DNA from: an uncultured bacterium | GTDB lineage: Bacteria; Bacillota; Clostridia; Oscillospirales; Ruminococcaceae | Length of the DNA: 33,585 nt | Reading direction: 5' to 3' | Assembly: GCA_905214265.1 (NCBI GenBank) | Contig: CAJMLQ010000019.1 | Span: 1 to 33,585 of the forward strand | Shown: piece by piece, positions 22,785 through 30,531 of the stretch | Position numbering within the stretch: the first letter of the stretch is position 1 | Layout: each line of letters opens with the position of its first letter | Program-made: the position numbers and the translations under genes | Notes under the pieces: model-generated | Told to the model about the DNA's origin: nothing | Database searches by the model: none | Seen by the model: only the letters and a program-made list of their open reading frames with translations

Positions 22785-23681
22785 ATGCGCCTTGGTATCA
22801 GCAGCTACTGCCTCTGCCCTAACCTTCGGGACGGCAGAATGTCCATCTTCGACGTCATCGGCTGGGCCGCCGCCCACGGCTGCCAGCACATCGAATTTGT
22901 CCCTTTTTACCTGGACTTTGTCTCCAATCCGAAGCTCATCGGCCAGGTCCGGGAGGCTTGTGCCGCCGCCGGCCTCCCTATCTCTACCTACTCTCTCAAT
23001 GCCGACCTCTTGAAGCCCGACCCAGAGGAGCGCCGCGCGGAGATTCAGCGGGTCAAAGCACATATCGACATCGCCCACAAGCTGGGCCTGACCAAGATGC
23101 GCCACGACGTGGCCTCCTTCCGGCGGCCCATGTCCTCCAACACCCCTCAAAATTTCATCCGGGAGTTTCCCTGGATGGTGGAGGGCGTCCAGGAGCTGGC
23201 CGACTACGCTGCGGCCTACGGCATGACCACCACCTTGGAAAACCACGGCTTTTTCGTCAACGGCTCCGACCGGGTCATCTCCCTCATCGAAGCCGCCGGC
23301 CGCCCCAACGTCCGGATGACTGTCGATGTGGGCAATTTTCTCTGCATGGATGAGCGTGGCGAAACCGCAGTCAAAAAGTGCCTTCCCTACGCGGATATGA
23401 TTCACCTGAAGGATTTTTACATCCGGGACAAAGCACGCCTTGCCGGCGTAGGCGGGCTGTTCGACTGCGACAACGGCTCCTGGTTTGAAACGGTGGGTGG
23501 CTCCATGCTCCGGGGCTCCATCCTGGGCCAGGGTGATCTGGATATCTGGAAGATTCTTAGCGATATTAAGCATTCCGGTTACGACGGCGACATTTCTATC
23601 GAATTCGAGGGCATGGAGCCCTGCGAGGCCGCCACCGAAACCTGCCTGCGAACCGCCCGCGCCATCTGGGAACGGGTCTGA
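22785..23681 (+). CDS. Sugar phosphate isomerase/epimerase (xylose-isomerase-like TIM barrel)
   Basis: 298 residues from ATG 22785, with AAAGGA nine bases upstream; a TTG at 22767 overlaps that site. The AP-endonuclease-2/xylose isomerase-like barrel is recognised by GCQHIEFVPFYLDF, GMTTTLENHGFFVNGSDRVISLIEA (metal-ligand Glu), VRMTVDVGNFLCMDE (Asp ligand region), MIHLKDFYIRD (His ligand) and a final DGDISIEFEGMEPC (Glu ligand). Enzymes of this family isomerise or epimerise sugars, inositol derivatives or ketoacids using a divalent metal; the substrate is not predictable. Monocistronic with its own promoter and terminator. Confidence 0.9.
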   Translation: MRLGISSYCLCPNLRDGRMSIFDVIGWAAAHGCQHIEFVPFYLDFVSNPKLIGQVREACAAAGLPISTYSLNADLLKPDPEERRAEIQRVKAHIDIAHKLGLTKMRHDVASFRRPMSSNTPQNFIREFPWMVEGVQELADYAAAYGMTTTLENHGFFVNGSDRVISLIEAAGRPNVRMTVDVGNFLCMDERGETAVKKCLPYADMIHLKDFYIRDKARLAGVGGLFDCDNGSWFETVGGSMLRGSILGQGDLDIWKILSDIKHSGYDGDISIEFEGMEPCEAATETCLRTARAIWERV

Positions 23682-23697
23682 CCGGCAAAATGTCAAT

Positions 23698-23756
23698 AAA
23701 AACCGTCCCAGCAGCGGAGACGCGCAAACCGTCTCCGCCCGCCGGGGCGGTTTTTT
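23698..23756. terminator. Bidirectional terminator between sugar isomerase and coiled-coil genes
   Basis: Two-tier stem: AACCGTCCC / GGGGCGGTT outside and GCGGAGACG / CGTCTCCGC inside. T6 on the plus strand and T5 on the minus strand. Confidence 0.92.
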
Positions 23757-23768
23757 CACGCGGCATTT

Positions 23769-24236
23769 TCAGCCGATCTTCGCCGCCTTAATGGCCTGGC
23801 GCTTGGCCCGCAGCTCCGCCAGGGACTTGGCGACCTGGTCTTCCGTGGACTTGAGGACGCTGTCCACATAATCGCTGGTGGCCTTTTTCAGCTCCCGTGC
23901 CTGGAGCTGGGAAGTGCTGAGAATCTCGTTTGCCTTGGCCTGAGCCTGCTTTACCACCTCGTCGTGGTCCACCAGTTTCTTGGCCCGCTCCTCGGCGACG
24001 CGGATCACCATCTCCGCCTCTTTTTTGGCGTCATCCAGAATGATCTTCCGGTCGTTGACGATTTCCTTAGCCTTGGCGACCTCCACCGGAATGTGCATTT
24101 TCAGATCTTCGATCAGTTCCCGGAGACGATCGACGTCTACCGCGCCCTTTCCGCCGGAAAGCGGGATGCTCCACGCTCCATCCAGCATATCCTCGATCAT
24201 CATCAGGATGCTGTCGATATTTTCATTGTTGGTCAT
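23769..24236 (-). CDS. Coiled-coil protein (ATP-synthase b-subunit/DivIVA-like), downstream of coaD
   Basis: 155 residues. After a short acidic start (MTNNENIDSILMMIEDMLDGAWSIPLSGGKGAVDVDRLRELIEDLKMHIPVEVAKAKEIVNDRKIIL) a long amphipathic helix runs to the end, rich in Ala, Glu and Lys with heptad spacing (DDAKKEAEMVIRVAEERAKKLV...KANEILSTSQLQARELKKATSDYVDSVLKSTEDQVAKSLAEL). This looks like proteins annotated 'ATPase' or DivIVA-like that often follow coaD in Clostridia. There is no ATPase motif. A structural role at the envelope or division site is plausible but unproven. The start is an ATG after AAGGAGGAG; last gene of the rsmD-coaD series. Confidence 0.75.
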   Translation of the reverse strand: MTNNENIDSILMMIEDMLDGAWSIPLSGGKGAVDVDRLRELIEDLKMHIPVEVAKAKEIVNDRKIILDDAKKEAEMVIRVAEERAKKLVDHDEVVKQAQAKANEILSTSQLQARELKKATSDYVDSVLKSTEDQVAKSLAELRAKRQAIKAAKIG

Positions 24237-24263
24237 GGGAACTCCTCCTTCAAAGATGCGGAT

Positions 24264-24749
24264 TTACTTGCGGGAAAGTCGCTCCTGAATCTCCTCCAGG
24301 ATGCACGCCGGAACAAAATTGCTGATATCGCCGCCAAAGCTGGCGATCTGCTTCACAATGCTGGAGCTGAGATACATGTTGTCAGCCGCTGCGGTAAAAA
24401 AGACGGTTTCCGCCTCGGGGTTGAGCATCTTGTTGGCCAAGGACATCTGAAACTCATACTCGAAGTCAGACACCGCCCGCAGCCCCTTAACGATGGCGCA
24501 GGCACCCTTGGCCCGCAGATAGTCCGCCAGCAGCCCGTCGGAAGAATCCACGCAGACGTTTTCCAAGTCGGTCGTCACCTTTTCAATGAAATTCATCCGC
24601 TCAGCAGTCGTAAAGGCGTAATTGGTTTTGGCAGGATTGATGGACACCAGTACGATCACCTTGTCAAAGAGCTTGGCCGCACGGCGAATGATGTCCAGAT
24701 GTCCCAGGGTGATCGGGTCAAAGCTGCCCGGACATACGGCGATTTTCAT
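24264..24749 (-). CDS. coaD: Phosphopantetheine adenylyltransferase (PPAT)
   Basis: 161 residues, normal length. Nucleotidyltransferase motif GSFDPITLGHLDII, with the catalytic T-x-G-H region, VKGLRAVSDFEYEFQMSLANKML typical of CoaD, and a C-terminal SSSIVKQIASFGGDISNFVP in place of the common ISSTxVRE. It makes dephospho-CoA from 4'-phosphopantetheine and ATP, the fourth step of CoA synthesis, in the cytoplasm. It follows rsmD by 28 bases, the common rsmD-coaD pairing. Confidence 0.96.
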   Translation of the reverse strand: MKIAVCPGSFDPITLGHLDIIRRAAKLFDKVIVLVSINPAKTNYAFTTAERMNFIEKVTTDLENVCVDSSDGLLADYLRAKGACAIVKGLRAVSDFEYEFQMSLANKMLNPEAETVFFTAAADNMYLSSSIVKQIASFGGDISNFVPACILEEIQERLSRK

Positions 24750-24777
24750 GGAATGCTTCCTTTCTGATCCCGCGGAG

Positions 24778-25329
24778 TCAGTCCTGCTCCGCCGGAACCT
24801 TCACATAGGTTGTCACAACCGTTTTTCCGTAAGTGTACTGCTTTTTCATCTGGAGCTCCCCAACGGCTTCCGGCATATTCTCGCCCTTCCGATGTTCAAA
24901 CAGGACGATGCCCTCCGGCGCCAAACAACGGCCCAGCAGCGGGAGGATCTTGGGCGCAAAACCCAGGTCATAGGGTGGGTCGAGGAAAATAATATCATAG
25001 GTTTCGGCTGTATGGCTCAGGAACGAAACCGCGTCGTCTGCAATGACCCGGGCCTGCTTCATCAACCCCACTGCCGTGAGATTTTCCTTGATGACCTCCT
25101 GGGACCGGCGGGAACTGTCCACAAAAACGGCCTTTGCGGCGCCGCGGCTCAGCGCCTCGATCCCCATCTGCCCCGAACCTGCAAAAAGATCCAGCACATT
25201 GGCATAGGGCACAACAAAATGAACGATGCTGAAGACCGCTTCCTTCACCACTTCGGTAGTGGGCCGGACATCCAGCCCCTCCAGTGTTTTCAGCTTCCGC
25301 CCGCGGGCGGTACCGGTAATGACACGCAT
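24778..25329 (-). CDS. rsmD: 16S rRNA (guanine966-N2)-methyltransferase RsmD
   Basis: 183 residues. MRVITGTARGRKLKTLEG start, RPTTEVVKEAVFSIV, SAM-binding DLFAGSGQMGIEALSRGA and catalytic IIFLDPPYDLGFA are the RsmD signature. It methylates G966 of 16S rRNA in the assembled 30S subunit. No good ribosome binding site lies next to the ATG; a GCGGGG-AAAG-CCCCGC hairpin sits between a GGAAAGGAAG and the start, so translation may be weak or depend on folding. Precedes coaD. Confidence 0.95.
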   Translation of the reverse strand: MRVITGTARGRKLKTLEGLDVRPTTEVVKEAVFSIVHFVVPYANVLDLFAGSGQMGIEALSRGAAKAVFVDSSRRSQEVIKENLTAVGLMKQARVIADDAVSFLSHTAETYDIIFLDPPYDLGFAPKILPLLGRCLAPEGIVLFEHRKGENMPEAVGELQMKKQYTYGKTVVTTYVKVPAEQD

Positions 25330-25373
25330 ATTTTAAATCCAGCGGGGCTTTCCCCGCTTCCTTTCCTTCAGAA

Positions 25374-26507
25374 TCAATACCCGGAGCCCGGGCGCTTGCG
25401 GTTAAACGAATAGACGCTCATGACCAGTCCCATAGCGATATACGAGGTCAGCAGCGAGGTCCCGCCATAGCTGATAAACGGCAGCGTAATGCCGATAACC
25501 GGCACGACCCCCAGCACCATTCCGATGTTGATCAGGGACTGGAAAAAAAACATTCCAAACACGCCGGTGCAGATGTAGCAACCCAGCGGATCAGCGCTCA
25601 TCCGCGCTGTCAGTAATATTTTAACACAAATCGCCGTCAATAGCAATACGACAAAGGTACATCCTACAAATCCCAGTGTCTGCCCGATATGGGCCAGGAT
25701 AAAGTCGTTGTGGATCGCGTAAACATAGTTCAAATCATCGGAGAAAAGCCCCTTGCCGAATACCTCCCCGGACCCAAGGATCCGCCGTCCCACCTGCTGG
25801 TGATACGCCTCCGACAAAGTGGAATGCTCCACGTCCAGCAGCACTAGGATCCGGTTCCGGAGATAATCCGGAAAGGAATTGCTGTACCAGATCACCGGCA
25901 CCAGCACTGCCATCCCCCCCAGCCCCGCCAGAATGTAACGCCACTGAAGACCGGCCGTAAAAATCATGCACAGAAATATGAAGAAAAAAACCAGCGCCGA
26001 TCCCATATCCCCCTGCTTGTAGATCAGCAGGCAGGGCGCCGCCCCGTGGAGACATAGAAGCAGCACATGAAGCGGCTTGTTCATCCGGTCCTTGACCTTT
26101 GAAAGATGGAACGCAAAGGTCAGAATGAACGAAATTTTCAAAAGCTCCGACGGCTGCAGCGAAAAGCTGCCCATCCGGAGCCAGGCGGTGTCATCTGATC
26201 CCGGCGGCTGATAGACGATGGAAAGATTGGTAAACGTCAGCAGCACCAGCCCCAGCGTTACCGGAAGATGGACAAACCAGAGCTTCGCCAGAAACCGATA
26301 GCTGATCAGGGTCATCACGAACATTGCCGCAATGCCCAGTCCCCCAGCCAAAAGCTGCATCTTCAAACGGCTTGTTTCCAGAAAACCGGCCTGCGCTTCC
26401 GAGTATAGCAGAACAAGGCTGAACGCCGCCGCTGTCGCCGAAAGCAGCAGCAGCGTCTTGTCCAGCCTGCGGAAGTAGATTTTCACCGCCTGCCAAATTT
26501 CCTTCAT
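25374..26507 (-). CDS. rodA: SEDS-family peptidoglycan glycosyltransferase RodA
   Basis: 377 residues from ATG 26507 (GGAGG six bases upstream; an ATG at 26570 overlaps the fhs stop). Ten membrane segments; SEDS motifs WLRMGSFSLQPSELLKISFIL, KQGDMGSALVF, NDFILAHIGQTLGFVGC (with the catalytic-site Asp) and ISYGGTSLLTSYIAMGLVMSV. RodA polymerises glycan strands with a class B PBP during elongation; FtsW and SpoVE are close relatives, but the N-terminal RRLDKTLLLLS favours RodA. No mreB or PBP gene is adjacent. Confidence 0.92.
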   Translation of the reverse strand: MKEIWQAVKIYFRRLDKTLLLLSATAAAFSLVLLYSEAQAGFLETSRLKMQLLAGGLGIAAMFVMTLISYRFLAKLWFVHLPVTLGLVLLTFTNLSIVYQPPGSDDTAWLRMGSFSLQPSELLKISFILTFAFHLSKVKDRMNKPLHVLLLCLHGAAPCLLIYKQGDMGSALVFFFIFLCMIFTAGLQWRYILAGLGGMAVLVPVIWYSNSFPDYLRNRILVLLDVEHSTLSEAYHQQVGRRILGSGEVFGKGLFSDDLNYVYAIHNDFILAHIGQTLGFVGCTFVVLLLTAICVKILLTARMSADPLGCYICTGVFGMFFFQSLINIGMVLGVVPVIGITLPFISYGGTSLLTSYIAMGLVMSVYSFNRKRPGSGY

Positions 26508-26520
26508 GCAACGCCTCCAA

Positions 26521-26556
26521 AACAAGAAAAGCACGCGAGCAGATTCCACTGCCCGC
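26521..26556 (-). terminator. Probable terminator between fhs and rodA
   Basis: Minus strand stem GCGGGCAG (26556-26549) / CTGCTCGC (26542-26535), then GTGCTTTTCTTGTTTT. It may only attenuate, as rodA has no clear own promoter in the 59-base gap. Confidence 0.65.
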
Positions 26557-26566
26557 GGCCGTATCA

Positions 26567-28237
26567 TCAAAAGAGCCCGGTGATGACGCCGTTTTCGTCA
26601 ATGTCGATCCGTTCCGCACAAGGGAACTTGGGCAGCCCTGGCATGGTCATGATGCTCCCAGTCAGCGCCACGACAAACCCGGCCCCGGCAGACAGGCGCA
26701 CCTCTGAAACATGGAGAGTAAAGCCCTCCGGGCGCCCCAGCAGGGTCGGATCATCGGACAGCGAATACTGGGTCTTGGCCATGCAGACCGGCAGGTTGCC
26801 GTGCCCCAGCGCCTCGATCTCTGCAATGGCTTTTTCTGCTCCGGGGGCATACTCCACGTCCTTCGCGCCGTAAATCTCCGTTGCAATGACCCCGATCTTT
26901 TCCTTCAGCGGGCGGTCCAACTCGTAAACCGGCGCAAAGTCCGAACGACAGCGCGCAATGGTATCCACCACGGTCTCCGCCAGCGCAATGCCGCCTTCCC
27001 CGCCCCTAGCAAAGACCTCGGACAGCGCATAGGACACTTCCATCTCCCTGCAGCAATCATCAATGACCTGGAGCTCCGCCTGCGTGTCACTGGGGAATCG
27101 GTTGATCGCTACCACCACCGGCACCCCGAATTTGCGCATATTCTCCACATGGGCCTTCAGGTTGACGATGCCCTTCTGCAGCGCCGGAACATTCTCCGCG
27201 TTGAGATCCGCTTTAGCCACGCCGCCGTTATATTTCAGCGCCCGCACCGTGGCCACCACGACCACGCAGTCGGGAGCGATCCCCGCCTTCCGGCACTTGA
27301 TGTCAAAAAACTTCTCTGCTCCAAGATCAGAGCCGAACCCCGCCTCGGTAATGGTGTAATCCGCCAGCTTCAGAGCCAGCTTGGTGGCCCGGACAGAGTT
27401 GCACCCGTGGGCGATGTTGGCAAAAGGTCCGCCGTGCATCAGCACTGGGGTGTTTTCCAGAGTCTGGACCAGGTTGGGCTTCAGTGCATCCTTCAAAAGA
27501 ACCGCCATCGCCCCCTGGGCTTTCAGATCCCGGGCGTAAACCGGTCGGTTGTCATAGGTGTACCCCACGAGAATGTTGGCCACCCGCTCCTTGAGGTCCA
27601 TCAGATCGTTCGCCAGACAGAGGATCGCCATGATCTCGCTGGCCACCGTGATGATGAACCCCTCCTCCCGGGGAACGCCGTTGATCTTGCCGCCCAATCC
27701 GATGGTGGCAAAGCGCAGAGCCCGGTCGTTCATGTCCAGACAACGCTTGAAAAGGATCCGCCGGGGATCAATCCCCAGGGCATTTCCCTGCTGAAGATGA
27801 TTGTCCACCATGGCGCAGAGCAGATTGTTGGCCGCTGTGATGGCATGCATATCCCCGGTAAAATGAAGGTTGATGTCCTCCATGGGCACAGCCTGCGCGT
27901 ATCCGCCGCCGGCCGCACCGCCCTTGATGCCGAATACCGGCCCAAGAGACGGCTCCCGCAGTGCGACCACTGCCTTCTTCCCGATTTTAGCCATCGCTTC
28001 GCCAAGCCCGACCGAGGTGGTCGTCTTGCCCTCGCCGGCCGGAGTGGGGTTGATGGCAGTGACCAGTATCAGCTTGCCATCCGGCCGGTCTTTTACCGAG
28101 TCCATCAGGCTGTCTGAAAGCTTAGCCTTATACTTTCCATAATATTCGAGGTCATCCTCCGGAATTCCCAGAGAGGCCGCCACCTCGCGAATTGGCAGCA
28201 TCTTTGCCTGCTGGGCGATTTCGATATCCGTCAGCAT
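26567..28237 (-). CDS. fhs: Formate--tetrahydrofolate ligase
   Basis: 556 residues, full length. TPAGEGKTTTSVGLGEAM (ATP-binding P-loop, about residues 65-82), REPSLGPVFGIKGGAAGGGYAQAVPMEDINLHFTGD and the C-terminal AGAGFVVALTGSIMTMPGLPKFPCAERIDIDENG are typical. It makes 10-formyl-THF from formate, THF and ATP, feeding purine synthesis, formyl-Met-tRNA, or the Wood-Ljungdahl methyl branch. The ATG at 28237 follows AAGGAGG. It has a 230-base structured leader (separate entry) and extended -10 promoter. Confidence 0.97.
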   Translation of the reverse strand: MLTDIEIAQQAKMLPIREVAASLGIPEDDLEYYGKYKAKLSDSLMDSVKDRPDGKLILVTAINPTPAGEGKTTTSVGLGEAMAKIGKKAVVALREPSLGPVFGIKGGAAGGGYAQAVPMEDINLHFTGDMHAITAANNLLCAMVDNHLQQGNALGIDPRRILFKRCLDMNDRALRFATIGLGGKINGVPREEGFIITVASEIMAILCLANDLMDLKERVANILVGYTYDNRPVYARDLKAQGAMAVLLKDALKPNLVQTLENTPVLMHGGPFANIAHGCNSVRATKLALKLADYTITEAGFGSDLGAEKFFDIKCRKAGIAPDCVVVVATVRALKYNGGVAKADLNAENVPALQKGIVNLKAHVENMRKFGVPVVVAINRFPSDTQAELQVIDDCCREMEVSYALSEVFARGGEGGIALAETVVDTIARCRSDFAPVYELDRPLKEKIGVIATEIYGAKDVEYAPGAEKAIAEIEALGHGNLPVCMAKTQYSLSDDPTLLGRPEGFTLHVSEVRLSAGAGFVVALTGSIMTMPGLPKFPCAERIDIDENGVITGLF

Positions 28238-28247
28238 CTCCCAAAGT

Positions 28248-28466
28248 CCTCCTTCATATCTATTTCATTACAAAAACGCTCTCCGCAGATCCGCACACGG
28301 ACAAGCTCTCTCCCCCCGACAAAGCCCGTTTGACTGTAACCGCACAGAACTCCGGCAAACGGTTTTGTCGCCGCTATCCGCGTTTCAAAACGGATCGCGC
28401 GCCAACGCCCGGAGAAACGGAAAGCTCAAGGCGGCACGCCCCGGCTTTTTGCCCGGAAAAGGCTTT
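28248..28466 (-). promoter_or_regulatory. Structured leader RNA of fhs with terminator-like hairpin
   Basis: On the minus strand a long imperfect hairpin (28369-28318) pairs GACAAA/TTTGTC, CCGTTTG/CAAACGG and CTGT/ACAG, with an asymmetric internal loop CCGGAGTT. Downstream a second hairpin (28306-28278; GCT..TCCG / CGGA..AGC) is followed by GTTTTTG, as in a transcription attenuator, 35 bases before the ATG. A further CGCG/CGCG stem precedes. The tetrahydrofolate-riboswitch consensus is not recognisable here. A regulatory function is inference. Confidence 0.55.
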
Positions 28467-28472
28467 GAAGCT

Positions 28473-28502
28473 ATTATAGCATATCCCACCCGAAAATAGC
28501 AA
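28473..28502 (-). promoter_or_regulatory. fhs promoter
   Basis: Minus strand extended -10 TGC-TATAAT (TATAAT at 28478-28473) with TTGCTA (28502-28497) eighteen bases upstream. Confidence 0.75.
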
Positions 28503-28731
28503 CTCCCAATCCGGAAAACAAACCGGTTGTGCAAAGGACCGTTCCTTACCGGCGTTTGTCTGCTCGCTCGCACTCTCTTTATCCTTCATTCTCATGTCTG
28601 ACGTTTTTGTTGACACGCCTCGAAAATATGACCAATACCGCGCAAATATTTGGTATTTCCCACAAAAATCGCCTTCTGCGCAAAAACCAACCGGATTCCT
28701 CCAGATTTCGACACGTTTTTCCGCCAAAACC
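28503..28731. other. Gene-free region between the divergent fhs and 82-residue genes
   Basis: No coding frame is convincing. It holds a TTGACA at 28610-28615 without a matching -10, a perfect palindrome CAAATATTTG (28643-28652) nested in AATACC (28634-28639) / GGTATT (28652-28657), and A/T-rich stretches. The palindromes may be a regulator-binding site for the plus-strand gene. Confidence 0.45.
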
Positions 28732-28740
28732 TGCTATACT
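28732..28740 (+). promoter_or_regulatory. Extended -10 promoter of the 82-residue gene
   Basis: TGC-TATACT at 28732-28740, no clear -35. The transcript would have a leader of about 100 bases containing AGGTC/GACCT. Confidence 0.6.
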
Positions 28741-28848
28741 ATGACTCGTAACGCATCAACCCCAACCCAGCCCCGCAGGTCTGCTATCTGACCTGTCCTA
28801 TGGCCGGGCACCTTTCTGGGCGACAACTTGTATAGGAGGACGACAAAC

Positions 28849-29097
28849 ATGAAGGAAAGAAAGAACTGCTTCGAAAATTTTGCAAATCGAATCAACTGTA
28901 TCTTCACCGCGTACAGAATCGAGCGGCAGAGGACCCAAGAACAGCGTTTACGGGCTAAGCTCTCCACCCTGGAGGGCGATGCCGCAAGGAAACTGCTCTA
29001 TCGTATGCGGGAGCGTCATCTTCGGGCGGACGCACTGGAAATCCGGTACGCACGCCTGACAGAAAACGCTAAAAATCCCGAACGACTGGCGATCTAG
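28849..29097 (+). CDS. Small basic protein of unknown function
   Basis: 82 residues from ATG 28849 with AGGAGG eight to ten bases upstream. It is very rich in Arg, Glu and Leu and predicted mostly alpha-helical (TAYRIERQRTQEQRLRAKLSTLEGDAARKLLYRMRERHLRADALEIRYARL), with two cysteines near the start. No signal peptide or membrane segment, and no family recognised. It has its own promoter and a strong terminator, so it is probably a real, monocistronic gene. The basic helices could bind nucleic acid, but nothing in the sequence proves this. Confidence 0.7.
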   Translation: MKERKNCFENFANRINCIFTAYRIERQRTQEQRLRAKLSTLEGDAARKLLYRMRERHLRADALEIRYARLTENAKNPERLAI

Positions 29098-29109
29098 CGC
29101 CGGTCTGGC

Positions 29110-29140
29110 AAACGGCGGCCGGTTCTTCCGGCCGCCGTTT
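29110..29140. terminator. Bidirectional terminator between the 82-residue gene and mscL
   Basis: Perfect 13-base arms AAACGGCGGCCGG (29110-29122) / CCGGCCGCCGTTT (29128-29140), loop TTCTT, followed by CTCTTTT. Confidence 0.9.
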
Positions 29141-29145
29141 CTCTT

Positions 29146-29625
29146 TTAAGATTCCGCTGTGTCCTCTGCCGCATCCGACTCTTCCCGGCCTTTCAGCAGG
29201 TCGCGGATTTCGGCGAGAAGCTCCGCCTCTGTCGGAGCCTTAGGCGCTTCTGGAGCTGGCGCTTCTGAAGCCTTGTCCTTTTTCATGCGCTCCGCCGCCG
29301 CAGCAGAAGCCTTGCTCACCAGCCGGATCATGAAAAAGATAGAAAATGCAATAATCAGGAAATTCACAATATTCTGGATAAAGCTGCCGTACAGGATCGC
29401 TGCCTCTGCCTTGATTACCGTCCCGTCCGCAGCCAGTTCCGCCGGGGAGAGCACCCACTTCAACGATTTGAAATCCATCCCGGCCGTCAGGAACCCGAAG
29501 AACGGCATAATGATGTCGTTTACCAACGAGTTGACGATGGAACCGAACGCGCCGCCGATGATAACGCCGACCGCCATGTCCATTACGTTTCCCTTAAACG
29601 CGAACTTCTTGAATTCCTGCCACAT
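29146..29625 (-). CDS. mscL: Large-conductance mechanosensitive channel MscL
   Basis: 159 residues. The N-terminal FKKFAFKGNVMDMAVGVIIGGAFGSIVNSLVNDIIMPFFG is the MscL pore helix; a second helix (NFLIIAFSIFFMIRLVSK) follows the extracellular loop. The tail is longer than usual, with an Ala/Pro/Glu-rich linker before the conserved EAELLAEIRDLLK bundle helix. It opens under membrane tension to release solutes on osmotic downshock. The ATG follows GAGGAGG; promoter TATAAT (29665-29660) with TTGCGA (29688-29683), 17-base spacer, minus strand. Confidence 0.96.
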   Translation of the reverse strand: MWQEFKKFAFKGNVMDMAVGVIIGGAFGSIVNSLVNDIIMPFFGFLTAGMDFKSLKWVLSPAELAADGTVIKAEAAILYGSFIQNIVNFLIIAFSIFFMIRLVSKASAAAAERMKKDKASEAPAPEAPKAPTEAELLAEIRDLLKGREESDAAEDTAES

Positions 29626-29659
29626 AAAAAATCCTCCTCAATAAAATTGTTCCGTTTTC

Positions 29660-29688
29660 ATTATAGCTTCAAACGACCAAAATCGCAA
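29660..29688 (-). promoter_or_regulatory. mscL promoter
   Basis: Minus strand TTGCGA (29688-29683), 17-base spacer, TATAAT (29665-29660). Confidence 0.75.
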
Positions 29689-29758
29689 GTATCCCGCGAG
29701 GTTTTTCCTTAATTTTGCAGTTTTTAACAGACTTTTCCGACGCTTGACGCAATATTTC

Positions 29759-29787
29759 TTGACACGCTGCAGGAAACACGTTATGAT
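29759..29787 (+). promoter_or_regulatory. Promoter of the ABC exporter operon
   Basis: TTGACA (29759-29764), 17-base spacer, TATGAT (29782-29787). The transcript starts about 27 bases before the ATG at 29821; AAGGGAG lies between. Confidence 0.85.
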
Positions 29788-29820
29788 GGAACCAAATCCG
29801 AAAAGATAAGGGAGATCGTT

Positions 29821-30531
29821 ATGTTTGAAGTCAGCCATGTCACCAAGCGCTATGGAAAAGTGACCGCCAACAAGGACATCAGCTTCTCGGTGGAAGATGG
29901 ACAGATCGCCGTTCTTCTCGGCCCCAACGGTGCCGGAAAATCCACCATCATCAAATGCATCGCCGGCCTCCTCCGCTTCGACGGAAAGATCACCATCTGC
30001 GGCTTCGAAAACAAGTCTCTGGAAGCCAAGCGCCTCCTGGGCTATATTCCTGAAATGCCCGCTATCTACGACCTTCTGACCGTCGGGGAACACCTGGAAT
30101 TCATCGCCCGTGCCTACGGCCTGGAAAACTGGCAGGACTATGCTGCACGGCTCCTGGAGCGCTTCGAGCTGGACGACAAAAAAGACAAGCTGGGCAAGGA
30201 GCTTTCCAAAGGGATGCAGCAGAAGGTCAGCATCTGCTGCGCCCTGCTTCCCCGCCCTAAAGTGGTGATTTTCGACGAGCCCATGGTGGGCCTGGACCCC
30301 CACGCCATCAAGGAGCTGAAGGCCGTCTTTGCCGAGTTGAAGGCGGAAGGCGCGTCCATCCTCATCAGCACCCACATGCTGGACAGCGTGGAGGACTATT
30401 GGGACATCGCCCACATCATGATTCTCGGCCAGTTCGCGGCCACCAAGCGCAACCACATCGGCGCCGAAGGGGAAAAATCCCTGGAAGAGCTCTTTTTCGA
30501 AATCACCGAAGGCGAGGGAGCCGTCCAATGA
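29821..30531 (+). CDS. ABC transporter ATP-binding protein
   Basis: 236 residues. Walker A GPNGAGKST, signature LSKGMQQKVSICCAL, Walker B VVIFDEPMVGLDP, and STHMLDSVE, all in order, of the CcmA/ABC-2 exporter type. Its stop TGA overlaps the next gene's ATG (ATGA), so both are translated together and should form one transporter. Substrate unknown. First gene of an operon that also includes the permease and probably the winged-helix gene. Confidence 0.92.
   Translation: MFEVSHVTKRYGKVTANKDISFSVEDGQIAVLLGPNGAGKSTIIKCIAGLLRFDGKITICGFENKSLEAKRLLGYIPEMPAIYDLLTVGEHLEFIARAYGLENWQDYAARLLERFELDDKKDKLGKELSKGMQQKVSICCALLPRPKVVIFDEPMVGLDPHAIKELKAVFAELKAEGASILISTHMLDSVEDYWDIAHIMILGQFAATKRNHIGAEGEKSLEELFFEITEGEGAVQ

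Noticed and set aside
26711..28117. 468-codon plus-strand frame opposite fhs
   Set aside because: Mirror of the highly conserved fhs gene.
28238..28478. Tetrahydrofolate (THF-I) riboswitch upstream of fhs
   Set aside because: I looked for the GGAGAGUAG and GGUG-type core elements and could not see them in the right order; the leader is folded, but differently.
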